Shown: positions 24,101 through 34,900, counted from the stretch's first letter. The stretch: DNA of 64,000 bases from Pyrrhosoma nymphula (GCA_963573305.1 OY754330.1:6200001-6264000); one strand, 5' to 3'. A program made the numbers and translations. Notes: generated by a model from the sequence alone, not told the origin.

Positions 24101-24639
24101 CCGGAGATAGAATGGAGAGGAGAGCCTCAGCAACCAATCATCGCAGTGATGCCTTCAAATGATGATGACGGCGCGTTGTCAGCATCCTACTTAGTAATAT
24201 CGAATTCATGCTCACAATTGGAGCGAATGCAAACCTATTTGAAAGCATCAAAATTTCGAAATAGTTCGCAAGACTCGTGGATATCAACATCTGGACTCCC
24301 GGATGGACAGACGCAGGGTGAAAATACTTAAACCTATCTGTTTACAGAAAGAAAATTACAATGCGCTAATTCAATCCTTTCGTTCAAGTTATAAACTTTA
24401 AGGAGTTAGGATTGTGAATAGAGAGTGTCATTATTTCATGTATTAGGAATTTTCAAAAAAAAAGGTTCTCCATCAGTTTTTCAGGAATATAATTTTGCCT
24501 CTACGAAATTGTTATTTCGTCAAATAACATTTAAAACTACGAAGATGTTAGGATGAAAATGAGCTCAGCGTGTTATTGTTGTGGAATTATCAAATCATTT
24601 TGGCATAATCTGACATAATTTTCAAAATTTATCAATAAA

Positions 24640-25515
24640 TTAAATAGTCTGTTAGTGACCCTTATGAGGTAGGCTTGAGAACTGAGTTAGAATGGGTGCA
24701 ACGAAGATACATGAAAGGCCGTTATGATAATCTCCTTTGTGTTACTGACATTTTGTAACAACTGGGATAGGGATCGCTTTCGATTAAAATCTATACAATC
24801 TTTTATGTAAGTTCCAAAAAGATTTATTTTCTCTCAGCGATCCATCTGGGTTTACACCGGGTAGTTAGGTCCATGGCGGCCAACGTTTCGATACTCGAGT
24901 CGAGCGTCGAAACGTTGGCCGCCATGGACCTAAATACCCGGTGTAAACCCCGATTGATCGCTGACAAAAATCTTCGCCGGGAAAGCCTGAAAAAGATTTA
25001 TTTTCTGACGACGTTTATAACATTTTACGAAATCCGACATGCTACGGTGTATAAGATCATGAGAATAAAAATAGGAAACTACTGTAGTAGACTGCAGAAC
25101 GGATAGGTTAAAAATGCCGTTTTTACCGCGAACGATAAGGGAACTAGGTTTGTCGGTAGGTATTGTAGCTAGTTCGTTGATTAACTCACTAATACTTGTC
25201 TCCTTATCTGCTTCCTAGTACTAACAGCACGCAGTGCATGTTTCCGGTTTTAACTCTTGTATCTCTGCCATTTATTTGGTTTAAAAAATTGATATAAATA
25301 GTTTTAAATCTAACATTGGTAGCATACCTGTAGTGTAGTAGTGCATGCTTGTGAGGTTTCGCCTTCTGACAAGCATTAGCGATTTATGCTAATGCCACAA
25401 AAGTCATAGTTACATAAACTATAATATAATAAGGTATAGAGTAATGTATGATGGTGGCAGCTCACCCACCGCCATACACCTTTGAGGTGGCTTGCATGGT
25501 ATCATGCAGATTTAG
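24640..25515 (+). mobile_element. CR1-like LINE 3' end, interrupted by a foldback
   Basis: Upstream part 24640-24832 reads LRTELEWVQRRYMKGRYDN...VTDIL in shifted frames. After the insertion, TFITFYEIRHATVYKIMRIK (25008-25075) continues the same protein, matching the minus copy at 52.7 kb (EIRHTTVDQIMRIK). The 3' UTR follows to the TAGATG-type end near 25515. A 157-bp foldback insertion splits it. Confidence 0.85.
24833..24989 (+). mobile_element. foldback element (hammerhead family) with 17-bp TSD
   Basis: Perfect 17-bp TSD AAAAAGATTTATTTTCT at 24816-24832 and 24990-25006. The hairpin has arms about 40 bp long containing GGTCCATGGCGGCCAACG and GTCGAAACGTTGGCCGCC, plus a right-hand tail with TCTTCGCCGGGAAAGCCTG. 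The hairpin tip is collapsed (CTCGAGTCGAG), so the CTGANGA core is deleted, but GAAACGTTGG remains on both strands. The sister copy at 54.3 kb keeps the core. Confidence 0.9.
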
Positions 25516-25549
25516 AAAAGTCACCGGAATACGTTCAAGGTTCGTGTTA

Positions 25550-25690
25550 AAAACGCAACCTTTTTTATCCTAGAGTATTAAAAAACTTCAGCTCACCCAC
25601 CGCCAAATACCCTTGAGGTGGCTTTCGTGGTATCATGCAGATTTGTAAAAGTCACCTCCGTGCATTTTGTGTATAGATATGGAATGCGTT
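25550..25690 (+). repeat. second CR1-like 3' terminal fragment
   Basis: Repeats the sequence just upstream: ACTTCAGCTCACCCACCGCC, CTTGAGGTGGCTTTCGTGGT, and ATCATGCAGATTTGTAAAAG versus 25460-25530. Either a tandem duplication of the 3' end or a separate short insertion. Confidence 0.65.
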
Positions 25691-25820
25691 CGTGGCACGT
25701 GTTAATAAACGCAAGCTATTTATTCTAGAGCAATTGAAAACTTTTCATTATCCATGTTTGACGCCTTTCCTGAAAATAAACACTAGACCAACAATCGTGG
25801 ATGCGATTATTGAATATTTT

Positions 25821-25993
25821 TCAACAGATTCAGGCGAGATATCGTGGAAGTTCTTCATAATGTAAGAGAAACAATTGCACTTTTCCACAAAATGGTTTAT
25901 TGCGTACAACGCGTTTCGGCTCACAGAGCCATCATCAGGTACAAGGTCTTTGCGGAAACGCATTTTGTGGAAAAGTGCAATTGTTTCTCTTAC
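25821..25993 (-). mobile_element. hammerhead foldback element with 15-bp TSD
   Basis: Perfect 15-bp TSD ATTATTGAATATTTT at 25806-25820 and 25994-26008. The outer arms are near-perfect inverted repeats (GTAAGAGAAACAATTGCACT and complement, about 37 bp, 25863-25895 and 25958-25992). Between them is a complete hammerhead core on the minus strand. The left side carries the one-sided tail (minus: AACTTCCACGATATCTCGCC, then TGA). Total 173 bp. Confidence 0.92.
25898..25948 (-). ncRNA. type I hammerhead ribozyme
   Basis: Minus strand: CTGATGA (25938-25932), stem II GGCTC-TGT-GAGCC, GAAA (25917-25914), stem III ACGCGT, cleavage after GTT. Helix I is a perfect GTAC/GTAC (25942-25939 with 25907-25904). 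The cleavage-site base is U rather than the usual C, which fits the NUH rule. All invariant core bases are present. Confidence 0.82.
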
Positions 25994-26049
25994 ATTATTG
26001 AATATTTTATTGTCTAGCGCACATCAATTCTACTCTAGATCTATTTGGA

Positions 26050-27870
26050 AATGCTCTACCTAGTGCGTAGGGTTTTTATTATTGCATAAATTGTTACAAG
26101 TCGACCATTTAGTCGGGTGGTAACATATAACGAGAAAATACTTAAAGAACAAAATATAAAATACGAAATACAAGTTATCCATTTGGTCGGGTGGTTACAT
26201 AAGACACAAAATATATGAAGACCAAAATACAAAACATAAAATACTAAATACAAAAAAATAGGAAAATCCCTCAAAATTCAATTTTTTTCACCCTCGTCAT
26301 AAATATCCTAGTATTAGTTGGGAAGGGCTCCAAAATTTCCTCCGGTAAACCATTCCAATCCCCTATCCCCCGATGTAGGAAGGAAAATTTTAAAGTATTT
26401 GAGAGCTGCCTCGGAGGCTCAATCTTACAATAATGATCCTTCCTCGCCAGATAACTTGGTCCTTTTAACCGGTTTGATAGGTCCCTCCACGTAGGATCAC
26501 CGATAAATGCCTTATAGATACACTTAATGCGTGCTTTCTTCCTCCTCGATTCTAATGATTTCCAGCCCAGCGTATTTAACATCTCCGTAACGCTTGCCTT
26601 CCTTTTAAAATTTCCTATTACAAATCTTGCTGCTAAACGCTGAACTTTTGTCAGTTGCTTGATCTCCCCATTCAGATGAGGATCCCAAACTGACGCCCCA
26701 TATTCTAGGATAGGCCTAAAAAACGTTTTATACGCGAATTCTTTAGTTTTCCTGCAGCTCCATCCAAGGGTTCTCGTAAAAAAATGTAATGCTCTAAAAG
26801 CTTTGGTCGTAGTTCTTTCGATGTGCGGTCCCCATTGCAAATCCCTGCTTAGAGTCACTCCTAGGTACTTACTACTTTTGGTTTCCGTCAGTAACTTACC
26901 CATGATGTAATAATCATTCAGTGTACCACTCCTACCTTTCAGAAATCTAATAAGTTTAGTTTTGCTTGCATTTATTACCATTTTTTTCTCGTTAGACCAT
27001 TTATACAATATATTGAGGCCATTTTGTAAGATAATACAATCATCTACTTTGTCTATTACTCTATAAATAATGCAATCATCTGCAAACATTCTAATATGAC
27101 TCTTTATATTCCAACTTATATCATTTACATAGATAATAAATATTAAAGGTCCTAGCACACTTCCTTGCGGCACCCCAGAAGTGGCAGAGAATTCATCAGA
27201 GAATATATCGCCGACTCTAACCCGTTGTCATCTACCTGAAATAAAGGAATTTATCCAGTTTACGACCCTACCATCCATGCCAAGCGAGTTTATTTTTTTA
27301 TTAGAACTTCATGATCTACCCTGTCAAAGGCTTTTGAGAAATCAATCAGAACCCCATCGATTTGCTTGCCGCTGTCTAGCCCCTCCGCCAAATCCTGATA
27401 GAGAGACGCTAATTGACTTTCACAGGAGTAACCTTTACGGAAACCATGTTGTCCTTCCCATAACCAGTTCTTTTTTCTTAAGACCTCCTTGATATAGTCC
27501 GCGACCAGATGTTCCATTATTTTACACACGATGCAAGTTAGACTAACTGGTCGATAGGAATCAACACTGTCACGAGGCCCTTTTTTATAGATGGGAACGA
27601 TGTATGACTTTTTCCAATCATCGGGTAAATCACCATTGTTAATTATTACCGTGAATAAGTGTTTTAGAAAAGGAACCAGAACATTTCCCAGTATTTTGAT
27701 TAGTTCCCCCGGAAGACTGTCAGGGCCGCAAGACGCGTGACTTTTTATTTTGCTCAATCTATTTCTTATATCCCTGTCTTTGATTTCAAAAGGGTCAAAT
27801 GAGACATCTTCCCCAACCTTTGGTGATACTACCCTTGTTTCACTATAAACTTTGGAAAAAAAGTTTAAAT
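26050..27870 (-). mobile_element. CR1/L2-like LINE, 5'-truncated
   Basis: Minus strand. The RT begins near 27870, continues through 27290, shifts frame, and resumes to a stop at 26271. The 3' UTR (26270-26050) contains two diverged copies of a ~68-bp unit (CCATTTAGTCGGGTGGTAAC and CCATTTGGTCGGGTGGTTAC). There is no endonuclease, so the copy is 5'-truncated. The ORF is nearly open, which suggests it is younger than most LINEs here. Confidence 0.9.
26271..27757 (-). pseudogene. reverse transcriptase ORF with one frameshift
   Basis: The 155-aa N-terminal piece (27757-27290) contains CGPDSLPGELIKILGN, YRPVSLTCIVCKIMEHLV, QHGFRKGYSC and DFSKAFDRVDH. The 300-aa C-terminal piece (27173-26271) contains PQGSVLGPLIFIIYVNDIS, the catalytic MFADDCII (FADD at residues 30-33) and SKYLGVTLSRDLQWGPHI, followed by the post-RT region RPILEYGASVWDP. 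Between them the protein continues in another frame (LGMDGRVVNWINSF). One shift near 27295, in an A/T run, is enough to separate the pieces. It would synthesise cDNA from its own RNA at a nicked target. Confidence 0.9.
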
Positions 27871-27979
27871 TGAATATATATAGCAGGTGCGCTATTGAGT
27901 TGTGGGTTGAGTAGCTGTGAAGAGATCAGGTTGCAATTTGTATGTCATGTAATAAATAGATCCCTTTCCTAAGAGTCGC

Positions 27980-28720
27980 TCCTGAAGGATCGTCTTCCCA
28001 CTCCACCGACCGATCTTGTTTCTTCATATTTATTCCGTCCAGCGGGAGTGGTAGTCAACCTTCGGATTACACTGTCATAAGGATTGTTAGCATTTGATTC
28101 GGGAATCGCCGGTGTGATTATGCTCGAAATCACTGGAAGGCTTTAAGAAAATGTCAACCACATCCGGAAAACAAAGCTAAAGCTGTGTGAGAAGAAAGCC
28201 AAACAGCTTTTTCAAACTTACCCAGCCCTATTTTGTTTTAATTTTCCCCCGCGCAATCTTAGTTCTCTCAACATTTTATTCCTTTGGTCACAATAACTAG
28301 CCATAGAAAAGTTTATACTCCACGCGAGCAGAAACAGCCTTTCTCAAAACGCTCACCTGGCACACGGATTAATTTTTTAATTTTTGCTGTATTAGTCCAC
28401 AAGAAAAACTAGTGAAAAATAATTATATGTACAGCATTCCCGAGAAACTCTACGTAGCGGCATATTTCCAAGTGACCTTACATTTCGAGTACTCAGTGCA
28501 AATGAACCCAATACGTAATTTGCTTATCCATTGATCCTTTTCATAAAAGGACTATGAAGACCGTATTGTTCGGAGATGTAGACTTTTCCTCCGGAAGAGT
28601 GGCACTAAGATATTCCCTATGACTTTCTCTTAGGAGTGGACATATCAAACAACACATATGGCCAGCCAAGATTATTTGCTAAGGTCAACGAAAGAGAAAT
28701 GAGAATCAACCCTCTTCTTC
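27980..28720 (+). repeat. dispersed repeat Y, copy 1
   Basis: Collinear diverged similarity to 60830-61880 on the same strand. Shared blocks include CGTCTTCCCA, AGCGGGAGTGG, TCTCAACATTTTATCCTT/TCTCAATATTTTATCCTT-like sequence, ATACTCCAC and CTCTTAGGAGTGGACAT/CTCTTAGGGGTGTACTT. The end block is GGCCAGCCAAGATTATTTGC versus GGCCAACCAAGAATGTTTGC, then CAACGAAAG. No protein or terminal structure was recognised. An old interspersed element of unknown class. Confidence 0.65.
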
Positions 28721-28739
28721 TACTCTGCGTGCGAGCGAT

Positions 28740-29130
28740 GAACTGAGGTGAGATCAGAAGTCATCAATCCGAAGATTGGTCCACTGAAGCTATCTCCACT
28801 CTAATCCCACCTCACCTAACCGTCTTATTTCTACTTTCGTGTCTTCATTTTAGCGTCTCTCCTAGTTTGCCTGATGTATTCCTTCCTTCGTCTTCCTCAA
28901 TAGTTCCCTCCACTTATTTTTCACCCCACCTAATCTTTTCTCTCATGAGGCTGCGTTTGCATATTTTCTCAAATAGATTGTCTCTTCTTCATTTTCTCAG
29001 AGTTTTCATCACACATCTTCTTCTTTCAATTTTATGATCGATGATTCTCTCCGTTCGTTAGTTAGATCTTGATCATTCTTCGATAACACCCCATTTCTAC
29101 TCATTCCAATGTATATATCATTTTTGCTCT
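28740..29130 (-). repeat. LINE/SINE 3'-end-like remnant
   Basis: On plus it contains ATCAATCCGAAGATTGG followed by GAAGCTATCTCCACTC. This resembles the 3' end of the RTE-like LINE at 10190 (ATCAATCCGACGATTGG). On minus this would be the terminal part of a related element. No coding capacity recognised. Confidence 0.45.
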
Positions 29131-29249
29131 TCCGCTGTTGTAGTGTAGGCTCAGCTGCAATAAGCTTTGAAGCACATTGATCTCGTGTTTCGCCGTTCTA
29201 TGAGGAATCGTCAGCAGCGAAGGTTGTGAATATCGCACGTCCGCGTATC

Positions 29250-30310
29250 AGGGGGCGTCTCCTTGCGCAGCGCCGTCCTCCTCCATACATCGCCGTTGCT
29301 TCCGCCGTGAGTTGTGTGGCAGGGAGGGTGGGGGTGGTTGGGGGTTGATTCAATTGCGGGAGAGCCTTCCTCTCCATCCCCCAAGGGAGCAGAGATGCTT
29401 TTAATGAAGCTCTCCCTCTTTTTCACTTTCGCGCCCCCTCTATAGATGGGGGATGGGGTGTGGTGGAGAGAGGGGAGTGGGTTCCCCTTTCATCGCCCCT
29501 TCGTCTCTTCCAATCCATCCCGCTCTCTGCGTGCGTGCGTTGAGTGGTGGGTGGGTGGGAAGGGGGTGGTGGTGCCGTGGGATGGAGAGTGGCAGGGGCT
29601 GGCGGGTGGTGCAAAGGCGGCGGAACAATGCCTCCCCCCACCGCACCTCTCCCTCCCGCGCTAACGGGTTTTAGGTTTCTTATTCCCTTTCCAAGTTTAT
29701 TTTTTTAAGTGGAAATGTTCTCTCTCCCCTCCCCTTCCCCTCCTCCCACCCCCACCCCCTTTTACATCCGCTTGAGGTGTGCGGTGAATGTATTGACGGC
29801 GGGAGAGAGTGTGTGCTGGGCGTTCTTTCCTCCTCTCTCTCTCTGGAGGGGCGTGCGGGGGGGTCGGCCCGGCCCCCTCCCCCCCTTGGTCTTCTTGGAG
29901 AAGAGGGTGATGGTTGCGTGGAGGAAGATCTCCTTTCGGGGGAGGGGAATGAAAGGGGAACTGCTGCCTCTCTCTAACTCTCTACACGTCGTGCTTCATC
30001 TGTGAACATGATTGTCATGGTTACCGATGTTTTTTTCTTTCTTCCACCCCCCGCCCCCTCCCACTTTCCCCTCTTCCGGTCACGAAAACCGCGTCTCGAT
30101 ATTTTTCGGATCCATCGATCGAGTCTTTTCCTCTCTCTCTCCCTCCCCTCCTTGTCCCTCCCTCCCTCCCCACCCACTCCCCCTCCCTCTCTCCCTCCCC
30201 TCCCCTCTTCTCAAATCGCCATTTTGGAACATTCCCGCATCCCTCGCGCCATTATTCTCCTCTCTGAGCTGCGCTGCCGCCAACGCACTCTCTCGGTGGG
30301 GAATTAAATT
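29250..30310. other. GC-rich island
   Basis: The longest GC-rich block. G-skewed segments (29440-29600, 29800-29960) are followed by an extremely C/T-rich plus strand (30040-30215). Many overlapping open frames on both strands translate to low complexity. The composition is compatible with regulatory DNA or a 5' UTR. No gene is supported. Confidence 0.5.
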
Positions 30311-30943
30311 CAAAAATTCGCTTAGAAATCTCCAATGAAGTGTGCTGTCCTAGGACGCGTTTGCGTCACGCATACAGGTATGATGCACGATGTGCGTCAT
30401 TTCTTTATTACATTTCCGAGGTGCTGTTCAACCTCTTTTCCTCTGGCAAAGTTATACCCATTGGCCTTCGTTAATTCCGACACTTTTATATTGACGTACA
30501 AATATTGTACCATTTTTCGAGAGAAGATTTATGACTCGGGGTGTAGAGGATCGCTAGTTCCAGTTTAAAGCTTTTAGTTCTCCCCAGGATTCTCGTCCAG
30601 TCCCTATAGACCAGCTGTCTCCGCTGTTCGCTCTCTGGGCGTTTCCATGTGTCCGTCAGCCTCAGTGCTCTGTTTAATCTATGTCGGAATTCGTATCCCT
30701 GGTAATTAGTCTATCCTAGTCGTATTCGTAATTATTCTCCCGCATGGATAATAAATGCGACGTGCTGTAACCATGACGTGTGTGGGATTCGCTGTAGCGT
30801 GCCCTCGTTCAATGCGGGTGCCCTGCGCAGTGAGAAATGCGACTGTAATGTTGCCAGGTGCGACGTGTGCTAGACTCCTCAAGTCGAGCATTTGTCTCCT
30901 TGGGCTCCTCCATAATCGTCCACTCCGCGTCTTCGAATGACTG

Positions 30944-31318
30944 CTATAGTGAAAAGCCCTTTTGCATGGTACCTACGCTCTCACATCTTGGACACATGGG
31001 GTCTTTCTTCCGTTCCATGGAGCCCATGTTCACCGGCACGCAGTGACATTCATTACTCTTCAAGGAAGCTAGGAAAGTGGATTCAAAACCCTGAGTGCTC
31101 ACACTTTCCGTGGGTGAAAGAGTGCTGACGAATTCACAGAACGCCATTGGGTCAATGACGCTGAGCGACCGGTTAATGTTCATCCTCGCTACGTTACGTA
31201 GGATATAAGAAGGCCTCCCCGCATGACTTTGAGGCATCGTCGCCATCTTACGCAGTTTTATATTCCGCCTTGCAAACGAGTCTTGGAAATGCTCCTTCAA
31301 AGGATCGACGTTGCTTTT
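30944..31318 (-). CDS. unclassified open frame with CxC...CxxC
   Basis: A 118-aa frame from an internal Met. The same frame stays open upstream to about 31330 (ERNLVQSKSNVDPLKEHFQD). Visible features are a basic N-terminal half (FARRNIKLRKMATMP) and a C-terminal putative metal-binding pattern ECHCVP...DPMCPRC. The CxxC arrangement recalls zinc knuckles at LINE ORF ends, but I cannot align it to a family. No start context or neighbour supports a host gene. It may be a transposon remnant or a chance frame. Confidence 0.3.
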   Translation of the reverse strand, partial: KSNVDPLKEHFQDSFARRNIKLRKMATMPQSHAGRPSYILRNVARMNINRSLSVIDPMAFCEFVSTLSPTESVSTQGFESTFLASLKSNECHCVPVNMGSMERKKDPMCPRCESVGTMQKGFSL

Positions 31319-31648
31319 AGACTGTACTAAGTTCCTTTCCTACGTAGAGTTAATACAGTGAGACGAAGGGCTTAGTCCAGAGGCAGGAGTCTCCTATCTC
31401 CGAGCTAACCAAACTATTTTACAAATTGCATGTGTACGTTTAAGGGTGTTTATCCTACCTATAGACTGCTTGATCGCTGTTATATCATCGAAGGTTATAG
31501 AACGTTCGAGTTTAGAGAACATATAATCCGCAAGTTGGAATATTAAATTATTATTTGTTCTATTAAATTATCTTTTTCTGCTGGAACGCGTTCGAGGATC
31601 CGAATAATACTTCTCAGTTACGTGCGTGATCTGAAACCCTTGAATAGA

Positions 31649-31877
31649 TGAACTCGATACTCTCAGGCGTTAATTTGTAAAATTCCATTTTGATAGAAAT
31701 GAAACAAACTTTGTAAATCTTACAATTGATTTTATTCACTACGACCGGTTTCGACGAATAGGCGACGTCTTCAGGTGGAACCTGAAGATCTCCACCTGAA
31801 GATGTCGCCTATGCGTCGAAACCGGTCGTAGTGAATAAAATCAATTGTAAGATTTACAAAGTTTGTTTCGTTTATAT
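31649..31877 (-). mobile_element. foldback with hammerhead cores on both strands, 12-bp TSD
   Basis: Perfect 12-bp TSD CCCTTGAATAGA at 31637-31648 and 31878-31889. Arms of about 90 bp (31690-31775 and 31793-31870) contain ACAATTGATTTTATTCACTA and its complement. The left side has the tail (minus: TTTTACAAATTAACGCCTGA). Both arms carry CTGAAGA...GAAACCGGTC, so a hammerhead-like core can be read on either strand. Confidence 0.9.
31790..31835 (+). ncRNA. hammerhead-like core (plus), mirrored on minus
   Basis: Plus: CTGAAGA (31796-31802), imperfect stem II GTCGC...GCGTC, GAAA (31818-31821), minimal stem III ACCGGT, cleavage after GTC at 31827. Minus copy: CTGAAGA (31774-31768) and GAAA (31752-31749). 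Stem II has a mismatch, so activity is uncertain. Confidence 0.65.
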
Positions 31878-31899
31878 CCCTTGAATAGAGTTAACATTT

Positions 31900-33530
31900 G
31901 AAAAATATTTCTTAGCTGATCTTTGTGCAACTAAGAAATATTTATATTTTCTTTTACTGATTAATTTTCTACATTTATAATTTCAATTCTTGTTTCTGGT
32001 GGCTGATATTGTTGTGAGGCTTGCCTTATAACTCGGTGGAATGGACCGTCGAAGCATGTTGGGGAGTGGGGGGGGGGGGCACATCCATTCATGGGAGATT
32101 TGGGATGTTTGGACCGGGTCAAAGGTATGGAAATGCACACATCATAAGCAGGAAGATGGTCACCTTAAAGCCCTCTGTGTGGGCTTTAGGTCGCGTCAGA
32201 GTCCTCTGGATGGCCGTTCTCAACACTACTCCCTCATAGGGTTGAGTCGTCGCATACATTTCCACTATGGGAATTGAGAATTCCGCCATCTTTGTTCCTA
32301 CGTTTCTATAGAGTCTTATAGGGGAAAGTGAGATTAACTTAGTTTTTGCACAATTACGCCATTCCCGTCGCATTTCGAGTGATCATTAATTGAACTCAAT
32401 TCATCCTTGACCTATTAGGAACATTTTACCAATAATTTATGAATTGGAAATCGTGAAAAATTACAAATTAAGCGCGCATCAGTCAATTTTTGATTCTTTT
32501 CACGGGACGTGTTTTCGGATATGAAACTTACTATATTTTAGAGTTGAACAGGTTAAGTCATTTCCGAAAGTACTAATTATTATTTTCATGGCTATTATAG
32601 CGATGCTTACTCTTTAAAGGAATAATAACAGCATTTAGGAGAGTTAAATATCAGCTGAATGACAAGGGCGAAAGATATTTCGCAGATAATTTCCGAGTAA
32701 ACTTCCATGAAAACATTGCAATGGAAATAATCCGTGATACTCGAGGACGAGTCTGGTTAATTTTAAGTGCTAACAAATTGGAAATATTATCCTCCCCCCC
32801 CTCCCCCCCCAAAAAAAAGAAAAGGTTAATCCATTTTAACTGGCCCAAAAAAATAAGTTGGTTGCTTGACCAATTTTAAAAAAATTGAAACTTTCCTAGT
32901 TGTTTCCCTCATGTCTTTAGATATTAAAAACATTTTTTTCAGATTTTTATCTCAAGCGGTTTACCTTGGGCGGCCATTTTTATAATATTGCGCGAGCCCA
33001 TTTTTGCGTTTGTAAAGGTTTACGGAAAAGTCTATAACTATAAGAGTATTTATCCTAGAAGGATGAAACAAAAAGCATTTTGTTTGAAATTTCTCAAGGT
33101 AAAAAATAAATTCAGTGATTTGTTTACCTATCTCTATACTTTCTAAGGTAAAACTACTATCAAAGTTTAAAAAAGTTACGATTGAAGTTTTAATGTTTGA
33201 AATTTTTTTCTAAATAGTAGGAGTGGATTATACAGTTAAATTATTTATTATTTGTAGATATATGTAATTAAATTTATCATTAAAAATATTAATAGTGATG
33301 TATCTACCCTTGAATTGTTATAAATTTTTAAAGTCACTTTTTTCAACATTTTTTTCAAAGTTTGGCTTTGCGTAACTCTGATAAGGTTGGAGATAAAAAT
33401 CTCAAATTCACAGAACTTACAGTCATTGTGTATGTGTGCATGACATATAAAGAAGTATGTTGTGTATTTTACTAATAAAAAAGTTACAAGCTCTCAAAAA
33501 TCATAAAAAACTTCACTAAGTAAAATTCGG
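31900..33530. other. AT-rich sequence, no gene
   Basis: Contains a small hairpin (31909-31950; AAATATTTCTTAG and complement) and a C-run/A-run junction (32791-32822). The open frames found have no domain. Nothing else supportable. Confidence 0.5.
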
Positions 33531-33639
33531 TTTTAACGCGGGTCTAGGGGAGTTTACACCCGCGTTATCGGAAAACCGCGTTATTACGGGAAATTGGGTG
33601 GGAAACAATAAAAAAACCCGTAAAGCTTAATTATACAAC

Positions 33640-34900
33640 TAATTTATTTGCGTAATAAAGTAGCAATTGATGTTTTCTGATTTAAATACACGCCCTAATT
33701 TAACGGGAGTTACATACTCCGTATTTTCTTTTGCTCTAATAGTTATCACATAAGTCTTAATGTTTTGCAAATGTAAAAGATCAAGATGATCGCAATCGAT
33801 CTGTCTCTGTAACCAATTCATCACTTCACTAATGCTATCCAATACTCTGCCTATTTTTATATCAGGCTTGACCTCGTGGAAATTATGGATATCCATGATG
33901 AGAAAACCATCTTTGTTATTTCCACAAAACTTTACTGCGCAGGCACGACGCGCGTTTCACCATACTGTGGCATACTCATGTATACTTTGTGAAACGCGCG
34001 TCGTGCCAGCGTAATAATTTTTTGTGGAAATAACAAAGGTGGTTTTCTCATAATGGACGTCTTCTACTTCTTCATTCTTGCTCTCATCTTGCGATAATGA
34101 AACTTTTCTTCTGCGGCTCTGGACTGCAGCCACAATTTCTTCATCGTTCTTAAGGACAGATACAGGAATTTCTTCATCTTCACGCACCCGGGCCGCGAGA
34201 TCATTCGCATTTAGTCTATCAGCAAAAATATTTGAAGCTTAACATGCATCTTCTTCTGTAAAACCCAACAGCTCGTCTCCGTCTTCCATGCTTTCGCCCG
34301 CTATATATATGTGTGTACTTCGACCAGCAATTTTGAATTGTAGCTGAAGTTATTTTCTTACATATCAATCCAATGTTGTACGCCATATTCTTCAGGGTAA
34401 CTGTTTTCAGGAATACTTGTACTTGCAGTTCTGAGTTTTTGACAGCAGTGAGCAATTCCCCCCGATAGTGGGCTTTAAATGCTCTGATAATCCCTTGGTC
34501 CAAGTGCTGAGAAAGGGCAGTGGTATTTTTGGTAAAAACGTTGCCACAATTTTACCAGAAGAAGGATGGTCAGGACCCAACAGAAGGAGTGCTTTTTCTT
34601 CTATTTTTTTCATCGTAACTGATTTTTTACCGATGGTACAAAATCTTCATTGAACTATGATATAAATACATCGCGAGTCATCCGTATTCTTACTGTTTTT
34701 ATTAATTGACAGGTAGTGCTGTTATATTAACGTGCTTGAAACACCGAGGACTTTGTTTTTTACTGATACTGAAAGGTTTTAATTTGTGACTTCCTGATTT
34801 GTTCTCGCAGAATAACAAAGTCACTCTTTCTTTGATGATTTCCATACCAGATTTTTTTGCCGACTTCTTAATACCGAGCGACTTTGTTGGAAGCAATCTT
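33640..34900 (-). pseudogene. Tigger-like (pogo/CENP-B-type DDE) transposase
   Basis: Collinear blocks from 5' to 3' on minus follow. TKSLGIKKSAKKSG and ERVTLLFCENKSGSHKLKP (34896-34702) are the DDE domain start. ALLLLGPDHPSSG (34613-34560; usually LLLDNAPAHP) and a decayed FLPPN block come next. MDQGIIRAFKAHYRGELLTA (34503-34440) is the conserved QPMDQGVI...YR block. Then NMAYNIGLICKKITSATIQN, an acidic linker (VREDEEIPV...AAVQSRRRK), and after the foldback the C-terminal helix LDSISEVMNWLQRQIDCDHL. The second catalytic Asp region (LDNAP) is altered. Family match is by recall of motifs and is strong. Confidence 0.82.
33894..34049. mobile_element. foldback inserted in the Tigger transposase
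   Basis: Long arms (33899-33958 and 33985-34047) contain CTTTGTTATTTCCACAAAA and GCACGACGCGCGTTTCAC with complements. The tip holds GAAACGCGCGTCGTGCC on both strands but no CTGANGA, so the ribozyme core is lost. Flanks ATTATGGATATC (33882-33893) and ATAATGGACGTC (34050-34061) are a plausible diverged 12-bp TSD (9/12). It splits the Tigger acidic linker from its C-terminal helix. Confidence 0.75.

Noticed and set aside
25863..25992. microRNA precursor
   Set aside because: The long perfect hairpin could be mistaken for a pre-miRNA, but arms are flanked by TSDs and contain a hammerhead core.
33525..33600. Certain Tigger TIR
   Set aside because: Only a short CCCGCGTTAT match with the far end and no clear TA duplication; kept as a weak note within the Tigger entry.
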